From Naganishia liquefaciens (lineage: Eukaryota; Basidiomycota; Tremellomycetes; Filobasidiales; Filobasidiaceae), in NCBI GenBank assembly GCA_013423385.1, contig BLZA01000030.1, positions 310,001-374,000 on the forward strand: 64,000 nucleotides of DNA, read 5' to 3'. Both the position numbers and the translations under genes were made by a program. The notes below the pieces were generated by a model that worked only from the letters and a program-made list of their open reading frames with translations, made no database searches and was not told the origin of the DNA. Below, piece after piece: positions 1-10,460 of the stretch. Numbering within the stretch: the stretch's first letter is position 1; each line of letters opens with the position of its first letter.

Positions 1-2077
1 CGGAAAGCATGCCCGATAGCGCACTAGAATGAGGGAAAGTTGAATTGAGCATAACGCATATCGTTAGAGCCCATTATATTTGTGATGGCTGAGCCTACTG
101 ACGCATCCTGAGCTTCCGTGAAAATGTGAAAGTGGGAAGAAAGTGCGGACGATATCGTGGCATTCGAGATTCCTAGGACCTGATCGATCTGTTTGAGGCA
201 TATGTTCAGGTTCCATACTCCTCCTTGTGCTTCGTGTAAGACGCTTACCGGCTGATTGTACCTCCTTGCCATTTGCGATTCCCATTCTGTAGTGGACTGC
301 CACGTCTCCAGCAACACGTTGACATTGGGTTTCTCCCTCTCTAGTGCGCTCACTAGGTCCGATCTGCATGACAGATGAGGAAAGAACACAGTCAAATACC
401 CTATTCAACAAACACTTATGCAAGCATACCTAGTGCTCTCGGCAAATTTCGTTATCAAGCATTTGCCGAGATTCCAAGCAGGAGGGAAAATCGCTGCATG
501 CTCCTCGTCATAGGTCTTGAGCAGTCTACGAAACCACGCATATCGCCGAGCAAAATTATCAATCTGCGCCGCCTGTTGATAAATGTCAGTCATAGGCTTG
601 ATTTCGAAGCTTGAGGCTGAGTAGTCGGTGTAAGCGCCTCACCTCTCCAGCTGAAAAAATGCGACGATAGTCTCTCAACTCGGTGGCAATGTATTTGTCT
701 ATGATGTGATTTCTGCATTCGGTCGAGAGAGGGTCAGACTCGCATTCATAGATTTCGCCAGGACTCGTACCGGTAATCATCCCCAAGAACATCTACCACG
801 AGACATGCTTCTTTGATGAAATTCAAGTTGGGCGGGTGGTTTGGGTTAGGTATGAAGCTGTGCTCCGGAGAAGGAAACATGAGCATAATGCTTTTAAGTC
901 CGTTTTTTGTGTACCCACAAGCCGTCCAGCTCTTGGCTGACCTTCTCCTTGATCTGCATTTGAGCCTCCTGTATGTCTTGGAAAACCTGAGCGGCTGATG
1001 GATTGGCAGCAAGCGGTCTCAAGGGTACTGAGAGATGAAGGACAGCCTGACGCGCGTAGGCGCAGCAATGCCTCGGTTAGATCGCTTCCGGCGAGTTGAC
1101 GGGCTCGCACACTTACGGACAACGAGTTGGCAGTCTGTTCATATTGGCGGCTCGGTAAGAGTTGTTTCAACTGTTGTGATGCTTGTACTGTGCCGAACGC
1201 AAAAAGCTGTATCAGCGACGATTCCAATCAAGTACAGGTATAAGGGGAGGTATCTGGACCTTGCCCGCTTGGACCCGTCTTAAATGATAACTTACGCATC
1301 ATATTCCATCGCTTGACAGCTGTGATTGCCCCAGTCAGGTTCCGCTTTGCTATATCAAGCCGTTGAATATCCGACGTAATGTTCTTGACGATGGCTTCGG
1401 CTTCGGCCGCTTTTTCTCGTATGATATTGATCTGTTGAATAAGTTGCTAGCGAGATCCAGAGCAAGAAAGAGAAGTGGAACGGCGGAAGAAAGTTGGGAG
1501 AATGAGTTCAGAATCAACGACATTCAGTCGGGCTTCGACATACACCGATGAGGCTTTGTACGAGCTGCATTCGTTCTGGGTCCTGATCTCTCAGCAGCTC
1601 TTGCTTCAACGCCAGTATTTCCGATTTTATGGTCACAATTTCCTCATTGAGTGCAGCCTGATGCTGTGAAATCGATGACAACGATTCTCCTATAGGGCCA
1701 ATTTACCCGATTCGTCAGTGAACGCATGCGATCAACGGCGTGGCGTACTGTCTGGAATGAGTCGTCGAAGCTTCTCCATGGTCTGTATGACATCGCTCCG
1801 GTCATCCTGACCTCCATTGATCATTGGAAGAGTATGCAATCGTAAGTCCCTCGGGCCTCCATCTGCTGTATTGTCCGATTCATATTGTCGACTTCGGCTG
1901 GAAGCACGAACTTCCTTATCTCCGTATTCAGTCAAAATCTGGTGAATCTGGGCACGTCGGAACGCTGTCAGCGGTAGTATCGGCTGCTCCTGGGTTCTCA
2001 TTCTGGTCCTCTCCGTCCGTCAACAGCGACGTTCCCAATCAGAATCGATGAAGTGGCAGGACGAGGTTGTCTTGATG
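1..2077 (-). CDS. VPS53: Vps53-like GARP/EARP tethering complex subunit, C-terminus outside the window
   Basis: This subunit of the GARP/EARP complex tethers endosome-derived vesicles at the trans-Golgi network. The minus-strand reading recovers Vps53 family blocks in order: DSPDFD near the N-terminus, EVDNMNRTIQQMEARG, a coiled-coil region, QLKQLLPSRQYEQTANSL, NFIKEACLVVDVLGDDYR, IDKYIATELRDYRRIF, RRYAWFRRLLKTYDEEHAAIFP, then a block ending HFHIFTEAQDA. About two thirds of the protein is present; the C-terminal part lies before base 1. Several short introns interrupt it. The start is not resolved: an ATG at 2077 is followed in frame by a stop unless an intron is removed, and between DSPDFD and the MNRTIQQ block the frame shifts by two bases without a clear GT-AG pair. 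The usual PxxYxNxLFPTExSL segment is missing there. It is divergent from CKA1. Confidence 0.82.
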
Positions 2078-2284
2078 AGTCATGTCGGTACAAACTGGAC
2101 AGAATGCTCGGTAGCTTTCGCCTGAAACGTAGAAGCGCGATCGCGTCGGTCGCACTATTCATCGCTTGCTTGGCTGACGAGACCGAGGTCCAAGTAGCCA
2201 GGATGCTGTTCTTCACTATTGGTAACGGTGTTGCGGTATCGCTCCGGACAGCCTCTTACCCATACGTCGAGAGTGGTCTGCACA

Positions 2285-4092
2285 ATGGCGACAGCGGACA
2301 GTCGAAGCATTGTACGTCTACTCCGCTACAGGCGTCCACGTCAGGAGTATTATGCGATCCTTTCGACTGACTTGGCAACATCTTCACGCAGGCCCGGGTC
2401 TACCCTGACGCAAACGATAAGCTCGGTCGAACTTGGTGGGACTACGGTGGGTACTGCGCGATGATGGCAAGGAATGTGTAGCGTAAACATGCTCATTCGC
2501 ATCTCCTACTGTCTATTCTGGAACGGGTTCATGTCTGCAGACAATTTGACGGTACAATGGGGTGTGCAGGATCACTATGAGATTGTGCGAAAAGTCGGTC
2601 GGGGAAAGTACTCTGAGGTTAGTCTGCCCTTTCTGGACAGCTTGTGAACCGTGTGACCCGTATCCAACACGATATTATCTTTATTTCAGGTCTTCGAGTC
2701 AATTCACTTGCCGTCCTCGTCGAAATGCATCGTTAAAGTCCTCAAGCCCGTGAAGAAGAAGAAGATCAAACGAGAGATCAAGATCTTGCAGAACATTGCG
2801 GGTGGACCGAACGTTGTTGCGTTGCTGGATGTCGTCCGGGATCCTCAGGTATGCCCCGAAATGCTTGGGAAAAACTTTTCCCAAACACAGCTCATATGAA
2901 TTGGACAGTCAAAGACGCCGTCGATCGTTTTCGAATATGTTAACGTCAGTATCTTGCTACCAGGTGTGCAATTACGCTAACCATGAATCTTGCATCAAAC
3001 AGAACATCGACTTCAAGGTCCTGTATCCCAAATTCACCGACTTTGACGTGCGATACTATATCCTAGAACTCTTGAAGGTAGTATCGGTGATAACTATGCT
3101 CCACCTACTCATGCTGATGGTACCGGCCATCACAGGCTTTGGACTTTTGCCATTCCAAGGGTATCATGCATCGTGACGTCAAGCCTCACAATGTCATGAT
3201 CGACCATGAAAAGCGAACTGTAAGCTTGCATTGCTAGGAGAACGGTACAAAAGATTCAAGTCTGACACCCTTCTTTGCCTCAGCTGCGCCTCATCGATTG
3301 GGGATTGGCGGAATTCTATCATCCTGGAACTGAGTACAATGTTCGAGTCGCCTCAAGATACTTCAAGGGTCCAGAATTGCTGGTGGATTTCCAGGAGTAT
3401 GATTACAGCTTGGATATGTGGAGTCTGGGATGCATGTATGCCAGCATGGTACGTTTCTTCACTTTCAGGCAAGGTATACCTCGAACTCATGGCGCATCGA
3501 CTTCCCGGCGCAGATCTTCCGTAAAGAGCCGTGAGTCCACCCTCGACTTACGTCACGACACATCCCCTGACGCTGAACCCAATATACCAGATTCTTCCAC
3601 GGACACGACAATTACGACCAGCTCGTGAAAATTGCCAAGGTCCTGGGAACCGATGAACTCTTCGCTTAGTGAGCGCATTTTCATCTCGAGCTGATTCCCA
3701 CATGCTCATGAATCTTTCTTTGACAGCTTGGACCGATATGATATTGAGCTAGACGAGCAATACGACGAGATCCTAGGCAAATACCCAAGGAAGCCTTGGT
3801 CGCGATTTATCACTTCTGGTAGATACCTGTTGGTCAAGGTTGCCTGAACCTGAGAGCTGATGGAGTTCTTATTTACGCTACCAGACAATCAACGGTACAT
3901 CTCCAACGAAGCCATTGATTTCCTTGACAAGCTCTTGCGATACGATCACCAAGAGCGTTTGACCGCGAAGGAAGCGCAGCAGCACCCGTATTTCGGTAAG
4001 TAGACTGCGTATTACGACTCTCCTGGCGTTAACGAGTCGCTTCTTCGATTGTAGCACCGGTACACGCAGCAAAGGAGGCGGAGCGATCATGA
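2285..4092 (+). CDS. CKA1: Casein kinase 2 catalytic subunit alpha
   Basis: This is a constitutively active Ser/Thr kinase that phosphorylates acidic sites and joins CK2 beta dimers in nucleus and cytoplasm. Thirteen exons can be laid out with GT-AG introns: 2285-2311, 2392-2446, 2541-2617, 2690-2848, 2909-2944, 3003-3077, 3136-3219, 3284-3448, 3514-3530, 3591-3668, 3727-3818, 3885-3995 and 4055-4092. They total 337 residues, the usual length. Diagnostic features are the N-terminal ARVYPDAND and [12 protein letters not shown], glycine loop GRGKYSEV, the basic KKKKIKRE stretch, catalytic HRDVKPHN, the CK2-specific DWG in place of DFG, and the GPELL motif with [11 protein letters not shown] before it. 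The 17-nt exon at 3514-3530 is a micro-exon. The start was chosen because exon 1 (MATADSRSI) joins in phase to the conserved ARVY block. The 3' end converges on the GH32 gene. Confidence 0.96.
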
Positions 4093-4359
4093 ATATTTAT
4101 ACGGATGACGAGCAAAGATGACATGCATGAGTGCAAAAAGGGTGGACAGGGCGGATGAGTTTGAAGTTCCTTTTTTGCTATATCTCGTTTCAGCGTTGGT
4201 TTGTATAGTGACAATGGGGTTATTATGGTTCGGAATGGCGAGATTAAGACTCGCAGAGTCCGTCGCACGGCGACGGTTGCAGTGGAATGTCTTGGTACTG
4301 TCTCTGTTCAGGGTTTTCGGAGGCTGCTTAAGGGATACAAGTCGCTTGTTTGCATGGGT

Positions 4360-6392
4360 TTAATTGTCCTTTTGTCGCATCTCGGCTTGAATGCCCGACC
4401 AAACTTCCGTGTTCTCGAAGACAACGTCTTCCGCCCCCAAGCCATCCGCGCAAAGACTGATGGAGCCAACTGATGATGTCCCGCGCACGTAAATTCGGGT
4501 CGAAATCACGGTCCTTTCGTTGACAAAGAGCTCGAGAACGCTGTTATCGCTCACGACAACGATGTCCAGCTTCTCGACGCTCGAGGCACCAGCCTTGTCG
4601 TAGGTGAGCAGGGTATGAGCGGCGAGTTCCGGGCGACGGTTGATCGTACGCTCTATCTCGGTTGCATTCGCGCGGACGGTGTTGCTACGGTCGACCGTAA
4701 TTGTTTGCTTCAGTGGATTGTAGCTGATCTGCGTAAAGAGCATTTGCTTTGCATCGTGAATGATTGTAAAGCCAACCCTTGCCGACGTGCTGTTGGCGGG
4801 ATAACGGACGGAACTTTGCAGAATGAAGTGAGCGGTGTCATTGAGTGCGAGGTCGCGCCGATAACCACCACCAGCACCATTGTTGAGATCATGAGCCCGC
4901 GGACGCCATTCGGCAATGCTCGCATGCGATGCCGCGCGGGATTGCAGACTATGTAAAACATCACATTCCACTTTGATGCCCATCGTGCTGTACGAATCGA
5001 CCTCGTCCGTACGGCCCACTGGTTCGAAAACAGGTACCTGCGAAAGATCTCTGCCGCCGAGATGGCCGTTCACGTTGCTATGAACCTGGAGATAGACCTC
5101 CCTGGGCAGTGAGATGACACCAGACCAGCCTTGTTCTGCACGAATCTCGTCCGGCAGATCCTCTTCTTGAATCCAGCCGTAGGCCAGAAGCTTCCCTGTA
5201 ACAGGATGGCGGAAAGAATTGGCAGCGTAAAGGTTTCCATGGTCGAACAGGCCAGATGCCAAAGGCGCAAAGGTGACGGTTGTCTGATTCGTTGTTGAGA
5301 GTGTGCCAGCCATCCAGAGCTGATATCGAGGAGTACGAGTCACCATGGAGGAATTGGAACCGGTCTCAGTCGTCGAGGTAGAATTGATATTTTCGGTACC
5401 CTCCGCGCTGATGATAAAGAACTCGCGTTCCAACTCGCTATCGGGATCTCGCAAAGTCATCCTGTTTACACATTCCCAATTCTTACCAACATCCCCAGTC
5501 CACCTTCCACTGCGACTATTCGACTGGATGTCAATCAACGGGGATATGTATTCCCATGAAGTGAGATCATTGGGATCGATCTTGTAGAGGAATGTTGTTG
5601 GGCCCTGGTCACGAAAGCCCCCAGATATCAATGCGTAGAGGCCAGAGTTATCTGATCTTCCGAGGAGGCGGTCGACTGCTGGCCAGTACGAGATATACGG
5701 GTCTCGCCATCCCGTAACGTTATTGCTGGGTGCACCATCTACGATAGGGTTCGACTCGTATTTTTGCCATGTCATGCCGCGATCATAGGAGTGTGCAAGG
5801 GAGATGGTTTCCGTCCCGAGGTTATACGGTTCCTTAAAAGTAACGCCTCCTGCCTTGACGGATGTATAGGCCAGGACCAGCGGGGCCGACGGCTCGAGAT
5901 CTGAGGCGGGCCCGGGTTTGGGCAGCGTCGAAGGGATGAATCCGCCGGTGAAAACACCTTTAAAATCGTACGGTTCGTTCGGAGCGAGAGCGGGCTGCTC
6001 GTCAAAGGTCCAGTCAATCAAGTTGGCGGATGTCGCGTGACCCCAAGCGATAGCAAGTGTGTCGTTTCCCCAATCGTTCAGGTAGGGGTTCCACTGAAAG
6101 AACAGGTGGTAAAGAGAAGTGGATGGATCGAAGAAAGGCGCTGCGAACGGAGAGGTCTCAGCATGATTCAAGATGCAGCGCAGAATGAACACTTGCCACA
6201 GGGATCATTGATCCAGTTGGATGTAGGCTGGAAATGGTATGCGGGGCGGTACAGGTCGAATGTCGTGCTATGTTCAGCCGGGTATATTGCAGTGTTGGAC
6301 GTGTGGACCGGTTGCGACCGCGCCAGCCCATGGACCGCAATGTCTGGCATAGTGCCGGGCAGCGGTGGCTGCAATGTGCTGACTAGACTCAT
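4360..6392 (-). CDS. Glycoside hydrolase family 32 beta-fructofuranosidase (invertase/inulinase type)
   Basis: GH32 enzymes hydrolyse or transfer fructosyl units of sucrose, inulin or levan. Exons 6197-6392 and 4360-6140 give 658 residues. All three catalytic blocks are visible: WINDPCAPFFDP (nucleophile Asp) across the splice junction, WRDP (transition-state Asp; GWRDPYISYW), and WECVN (acid/base Glu). FQWNP and FTGG also match the five-bladed propeller, and a C-terminal beta-sandwich domain follows. The intron 6141-6196 has a GC donor (GCAAGT) and an AG acceptor. A GT donor three bases upstream would also keep frame but gives NDPSPFF, a poorer match to the family's NDPCAP. No clear signal peptide precedes the domain (start MSLVSTLQPPLPG), so a cytoplasmic location or unconventional export is possible. 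Substrate preference cannot be read from sequence. A TATA box lies 61 bp upstream of the ATG. Confidence 0.93.
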
Positions 6393-6452
6393 AATGATAC
6401 GGGAAGGAAGGGTCAAGACTGCACGGCGATGGCATTTCGCGCAAAGTCATGT

Positions 6453-6459
6453 CTTTATA
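6453..6459 (-). promoter_or_regulatory. TATA box of the GH32 gene
   Basis: Read on the minus strand, CCAATATAAAG places a TATAAAG about 61 bp before the GH32 ATG at 6392, with CCAAT directly in front of it. The spacing suits a short 5' leader and argues against a hidden upstream signal-peptide exon. It is inferred from position and consensus only. Confidence 0.55.
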
Positions 6460-6463
6460 TTGG

Positions 6464-6982
6464 CGGAGCTAGCAGATTCGTTCACCTGTATTCGGGTCTA
6501 TCACATGTCGATCTCTTGTGAGGATTCCGCGAACCCGGAGCCTCTTGCCGCCGTTTCATGCAGAATCCTCCGAAAGACTCTCCGAGTTTATACCTCTCGA
6601 GCAGCGGCTCGAGAGCGCTTTTCCCGCAACGCGTGATCGCCGCTCCGAAGTTCGTCCGCGGGACATGGCTGGTCGCGTCATCTGCGTATTGGCTAGGCTC
6701 TTAGCGTTCAGCTAGAAGTTGAACCACTTTGGCACCCTTTTCTGAGACTCACTACCCTACTTTTAGTTTGCTCCAGGGCTTTCCCCACACAGCTCCCGAC
6801 CATCCGGAAAAGTATTGCTGCACGAGAAGCAGGTGCGGACGTTGCAACCTGAAGCTCTTGCGGGAACTCGGAATATCGTTGAAAAGCGATTGCCATGGCT
6901 GCGTTTCGCGCTATTGAGGCCCGAATGAGCCGACTCAAAAGACGCGTAATATATACAGCATGTGGGATTGCTGAAATTCAGC
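6464..6982. other. Intergenic region with no recognised gene
   Basis: This 519-bp stretch lies upstream of both the GH32 gene (-) and tRNA-Leu (+). Short open frames exist, but none shows a family motif, a splice-consistent extension or a convincing start context. It probably holds GH32 upstream regulatory sequence. Confidence 0.5.
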
Positions 6983-7081
6983 GTCGGGATGCCGCAGTGG
7001 TTTACCGGGTCGGCCTTAAGCTCTTTCAAGCTCAGATATCCGATGGCGAAAGCCGCGCGAGTTCGAACCTCGCTCCTGACA
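6983..7081 (+). tRNA. tRNA-Leu(UAA) with 17-nt intron
   Basis: The acceptor arms GTCGGGA and TCCTGAC pair over seven positions (one G-T), with discriminator A at 7081. The T arm is GCGAG-TTCGAAC-CTCGC, and a long class II variable arm (GGC-GAAA-GCC) marks Leu or Ser. The anticodon loop CTTAAG gives anticodon UAA, with the intron 7021-7037 just 3' of G37. The anticodon stem TCGGC/TCCGA carries one mismatch next to the loop (C31-T39). A T5 tract at 7085-7089 can serve as the Pol III terminator. The T arm and acceptor are textbook; the stem mismatch is the only oddity. Confidence 0.88.
7021..7037 (+). other. tRNA-Leu(UAA) intron
   Basis: The 17 bases between G37 (7020) and A38 (7038) interrupt the anticodon loop at the canonical eukaryotic position. 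They contain TTTCAAG, which can pair with the anticodon-loop sequence CTTAAG apart from one bulge, as expected for a nuclear pre-tRNA intron. Confidence 0.75.
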
Positions 7082-7595
7082 TTGCTTTTTGCTTGTTCGA
7101 AACGGAGAATATGTCGACTCGAACGTCCTGCTCACCCCCTGCTCATGTCTGCAGGTGGCCTTCAGAAGCATGTGTTATGGCGTGAACGTGATCCACATAG
7201 GCGTCTCCGCTTCTCGTCATAGAACACCCTTTGCGCTGCACGGACTTTCAGAATCTCGCCTATTACGCCTCTTCCGTTACTGTTCGCTGAACGAATCGCT
7301 CGGCATGGGAATACGCCTGTGGTTGTCTTCGGAACTCAGATCATCCTGCTTGTTCATGGAAATGCGAGGTCGATCTCGTTGACAGCAGACAGTAGATAGC
7401 AGGCAAGTCGATCTTGAGACTTCACACAGGCGGCTATGAGTTGGCAAGTCCGCTGCGGAAAATAATGACGTATATATGCAACCGCTTGCACGGTCCTGGC
7501 GATGATGAATGCTAGACATGCTGGATCGTAATCGAACCCATTGATCGGATGGAGGCCGGAGTGAGATTAATTCGTCTGCTTGTACTCTAGACGCC
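7082..7595. other. Intergenic region with no recognised gene
   Basis: After the tRNA terminator there are about 510 bp before the next start. Overlapping short frames on both strands show no recognisable domain. The region probably contains the promoter of the gene starting at 7596. Confidence 0.5.
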
Positions 7596-8279
7596 ATGTT
7601 CCGACCCCTATCTTTTCCTGATAAGAGAATTGCACTGTCGATGTTCAAGAACGTCAGCTCATCACTCCGTTCAGCTGGCACCGTTATGTCGCAAACCGGA
7701 GAATTCTTTTGTCAAGCGTGTGGCAGGCATACATCCCACGCCGCCGAAAAGCGGAAACAGGCAAGCTTGCAATATACGCCTCCCAAGTATTGCAGTAAGC
7801 GGTGCAAGTCGACGGGAAAGCCTTCAATGGCGATCGTTTTAGCATGGAAACTACTCCTCGATAAAGCGAGTCTCGAGGGAAAACCGCAGGCTGTGATGTG
7901 CTCCGAAGTCCAGCATGAGGTTTTCGGCGATGCTGGATCTACTGCGTCGTCCGAAAGAGCCAGCGAATCCGACGATTCAATACGATTGACAAATGCAGAG
8001 CAAAGTCAGCGAAATGGCATGAAAAGAGCGAAAGAAAGAGAGGATTCACGCAGAACGGCGCGCTTGATATACCATTTTGGTTTTCAACATTTTCAGCCAA
8101 AGCCCGTAATTGAGGAATCCGTCGAAGATAAAGCTGGTCCAAAGAAGAAGGCTGGAAGAGCTGTACATACTGGTAGTGCGCCGCTGGAGCGTCAGTTGGA
8201 GGCAATACAGAACGGAAAGGTCATTCGCGACGTTACTCACGCAAAGGGGGAATGGGGTTTGCGCTACAAACGTGATTGA
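7596..8279 (+). CDS. Uncharacterised protein with N-terminal Cys4 zinc-knuckle-like motif
   Basis: This single-exon frame has 227 codons. Residues 36-74 hold FFCQACGR and, about 27 residues later, PKYCSKRCKS, so a CxxC...CxxxC set resembling the small zinc-binding motif of DUF2256-type proteins. The rest is charged and lysine-rich (KKKAGRA), and the C-terminus LERQLEAIQNGKVIRDVTHAKGEWGLRYKRD looks conserved rather than random. The frame opens at 7596, but an internal ATG at 7686 (MSQTGEFF) starts just before the Cys motif and may be the true start. The longer form would add a basic leader that could be a mitochondrial presequence. Its function is unknown. It might bind nucleic acid or simply coordinate zinc. 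Confidence 0.75.
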   Translation: MFRPLSFPDKRIALSMFKNVSSSLRSAGTVMSQTGEFFCQACGRHTSHAAEKRKQASLQYTPPKYCSKRCKSTGKPSMAIVLAWKLLLDKASLEGKPQAVMCSEVQHEVFGDAGSTASSERASESDDSIRLTNAEQSQRNGMKRAKEREDSRRTARLIYHFGFQHFQPKPVIEESVEDKAGPKKKAGRAVHTGSAPLERQLEAIQNGKVIRDVTHAKGEWGLRYKRD

Positions 8280-8569
8280 ATGAGAAGTCCAGTCTCGGAT
8301 CTCAGGTGAGCAAGAGCGATTCGCCTCTGAAACCTTGTCAATTCGCTGAGTTCATATCGCTACGCGTTCAAAGGCTTGCGCCAGACAAATCGATCGAGAG
8401 TAGAAGCCCCTATCCACCGTCGCATCAATTTCGCCACCCATCATCAAGTCTCATCATCACTGACTCTGCTCGCTCCGTTACTCTGCTCTATCCATTCATT
8501 CTCCTCTCAATCTTTTTGCCAGCTATTCACGAAACGCCAGCATAAATCGCCACGTCCATTGCGAGCATC

Positions 8570-9972
8570 ATGCCTCATCCGACCGCAAGCAATCCGCCTG
8601 GTACCATTCAAGTAATCGATAATCCCGGACAATCGACAAACCGGCTATCCAGCATCACGCCAGCCTACGAGCAAAACACGTATCATCCGTACAGCCGCTC
8701 GAAGGCCCGAAAAGGTCAACTTGGTACATTTCACCGTTTCGGCAAAGCTTCCAACGGACAGGCAGAGCACCCCGAATGGAAGTTCCAGCAGACGGGACCG
8801 GGTGCTGTCGAAGTGAGATCCAGTGATGGGATATCGTTCTGGGTAGGTGGTCTTCCCAGCTATCCTGCATGGTGAGCTTATGTTCCTCGAGTCGTAGGTT
8901 CCAGCTTACGTTCTCATGGCATTCAGTGAAGAGCTGCGATCCCGAATCGAGGCTGCATCCACAAAGGACAACCAGCAAGCTGCTTCCAGACAGGCTCATG
9001 CGAAAGGCCTGGGAAGACCTATCATTATCACCCTTCCCAAGACCCACCATCGAGTACTCGCCATCTTTTTACTATTCACCCAAGGACGTACCGATCTGAT
9101 CGAGATGCACACCGCAACGCAGTACTGGCAATGCTACGACTTTGCGCATGCATACGGAGCCAAGCATTTCAAATCCTTCCTAGTAGACAGTCTCTGGCTA
9201 AAGATGGTGAAAGAGGATCCCATGGGCAGCTTCGCGTTCGCTTGCAACAATAAGCTTGACGAGGTAGTGATGGAAACCTGCTTCAAAAACATGGGGGATC
9301 ACTGGTGCATCACCGTCGATGCCGAAACGGAAGTTGCAGTCTGGAGTACCTTTGAAAGAGAGACCTACGAGGTAGACACCCCCGTTCGATGCGCGGACGC
9401 CTTTGCTTCGAAAATGGGGTTGGACGTTTTCCGGGGTTTCATGTCTGCATGTCAAATGGCGCTCGAAACTGCAGTAGCAAACACCAAGAATGCGAATGGC
9501 GATGTTGGCAGTTCAGGCTACAGACAGCTGCGCGTGAGATCGGAAGGGGGCGGGGAATACCATATCTTTGACGGAGCGGATTTGTGGCAGATGATTTATG
9601 AGCAGACAATGGCGAATGCCGTGTTCAGTGAGTCGGAAGTTGGTCGGGGATGGAAAAGAGACTGATGTCTTTCTCCTACACCGTGCAGACAAAAACGATG
9701 GTGATGTCATTGCATGGATCGACGATCTTCCAACAGTCTCGCTCTCGCCCCCCTTGCTTCCAAGTTGCAGTCGAAAAATACCTTTGCAGTTACAGCAGAG
9801 CTCAAGCGAAGGGCCTGGGCGCGCTAGCACCGAGCTGGATGAAGATGAGCCTGGCGATGAAACCCATCGAAACATGGTTGGACAAGAAGCAGCCCATGTA
9901 CGACGATCCTCCGCTTCCGAGGTGTCGCATGAAGACGAAGAGATGGCCATGCCGAGCTTCGAGACGGTCTAG
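8570..9972 (+). CDS. BTB/POZ-domain protein (fungal, uncharacterised)
   Basis: Three exons (8570-8842, 8898-9627, 9689-9972) encode 428 residues. The first intron lies inside the BTB start: VEVRSSDGISFW joins VPAYVLMAFSEELRSRI, the usual 'DV.. SSDG..F.VH..VL.A.S..F' pattern. RVLAIFLLFTQGR and YDFAHAYGAKHFKSFL then match the BTB fold's later helices. An acidic, low-complexity tail of about 90 residues follows (TELDEDEPGDETH). In fungi such proteins often act as adaptors or transcription-linked factors, but no partner domain is visible, so the role is unknown. Open exons, phase-compatible GT-AG junctions and the motif order support the model. Confidence 0.82.
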
Positions 9973-10460
9973 TAGGGCTTTAATGAAAACACGATTCGAC
10001 ATTGAACGACAAAGGTGGATCAGCATCTTAGCGATGCCACGGTCTATGCCACAGCGCTCCCGGCTCGAAGCCGACAACGTTTTCCACAAACTATTCAACA
10101 TGAAGCTCCGATCTACGCTCTTCGTTTCAAACGCTTGATTCGCACCACGCTTGAAATTTACTCATAATATGTGTTACGCCAAGTCTGCAAACCGCCATCC
10201 TCGTTAGTCGGATCAATCGGACACTGTCGCAATCACGCGAGTTGCCGTGAACACCCTTTACTTCACGTTGCTGAAGATTGTATCCTATCGCTCTACATTG
10301 TAAATTGAACCAAATACATGCCGAATCGAAAGTATTGAATCATTCCTTGCGTTTACAACGTAATGCTGCTTATGATACAGCCAACCAGACTCTATCCAGT
10401 TCTTCTGCTAGATGCTACAGTCGTCCGTCATGTGCGTCGAACAATGATGTTTCGTGGTCA
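9973..10460. other. Intergenic region between convergent genes
   Basis: This 488-bp interval separates the 3' ends of the BTB gene (+) and the HIT gene (-). I see no further gene; it should hold both 3' untranslated regions. Confidence 0.5.

Noticed and set aside
9650-10138. Plus-strand frame of 162 codons
   Set aside because: Overlaps the last exon of the BTB gene in another frame; composition is not protein-like.
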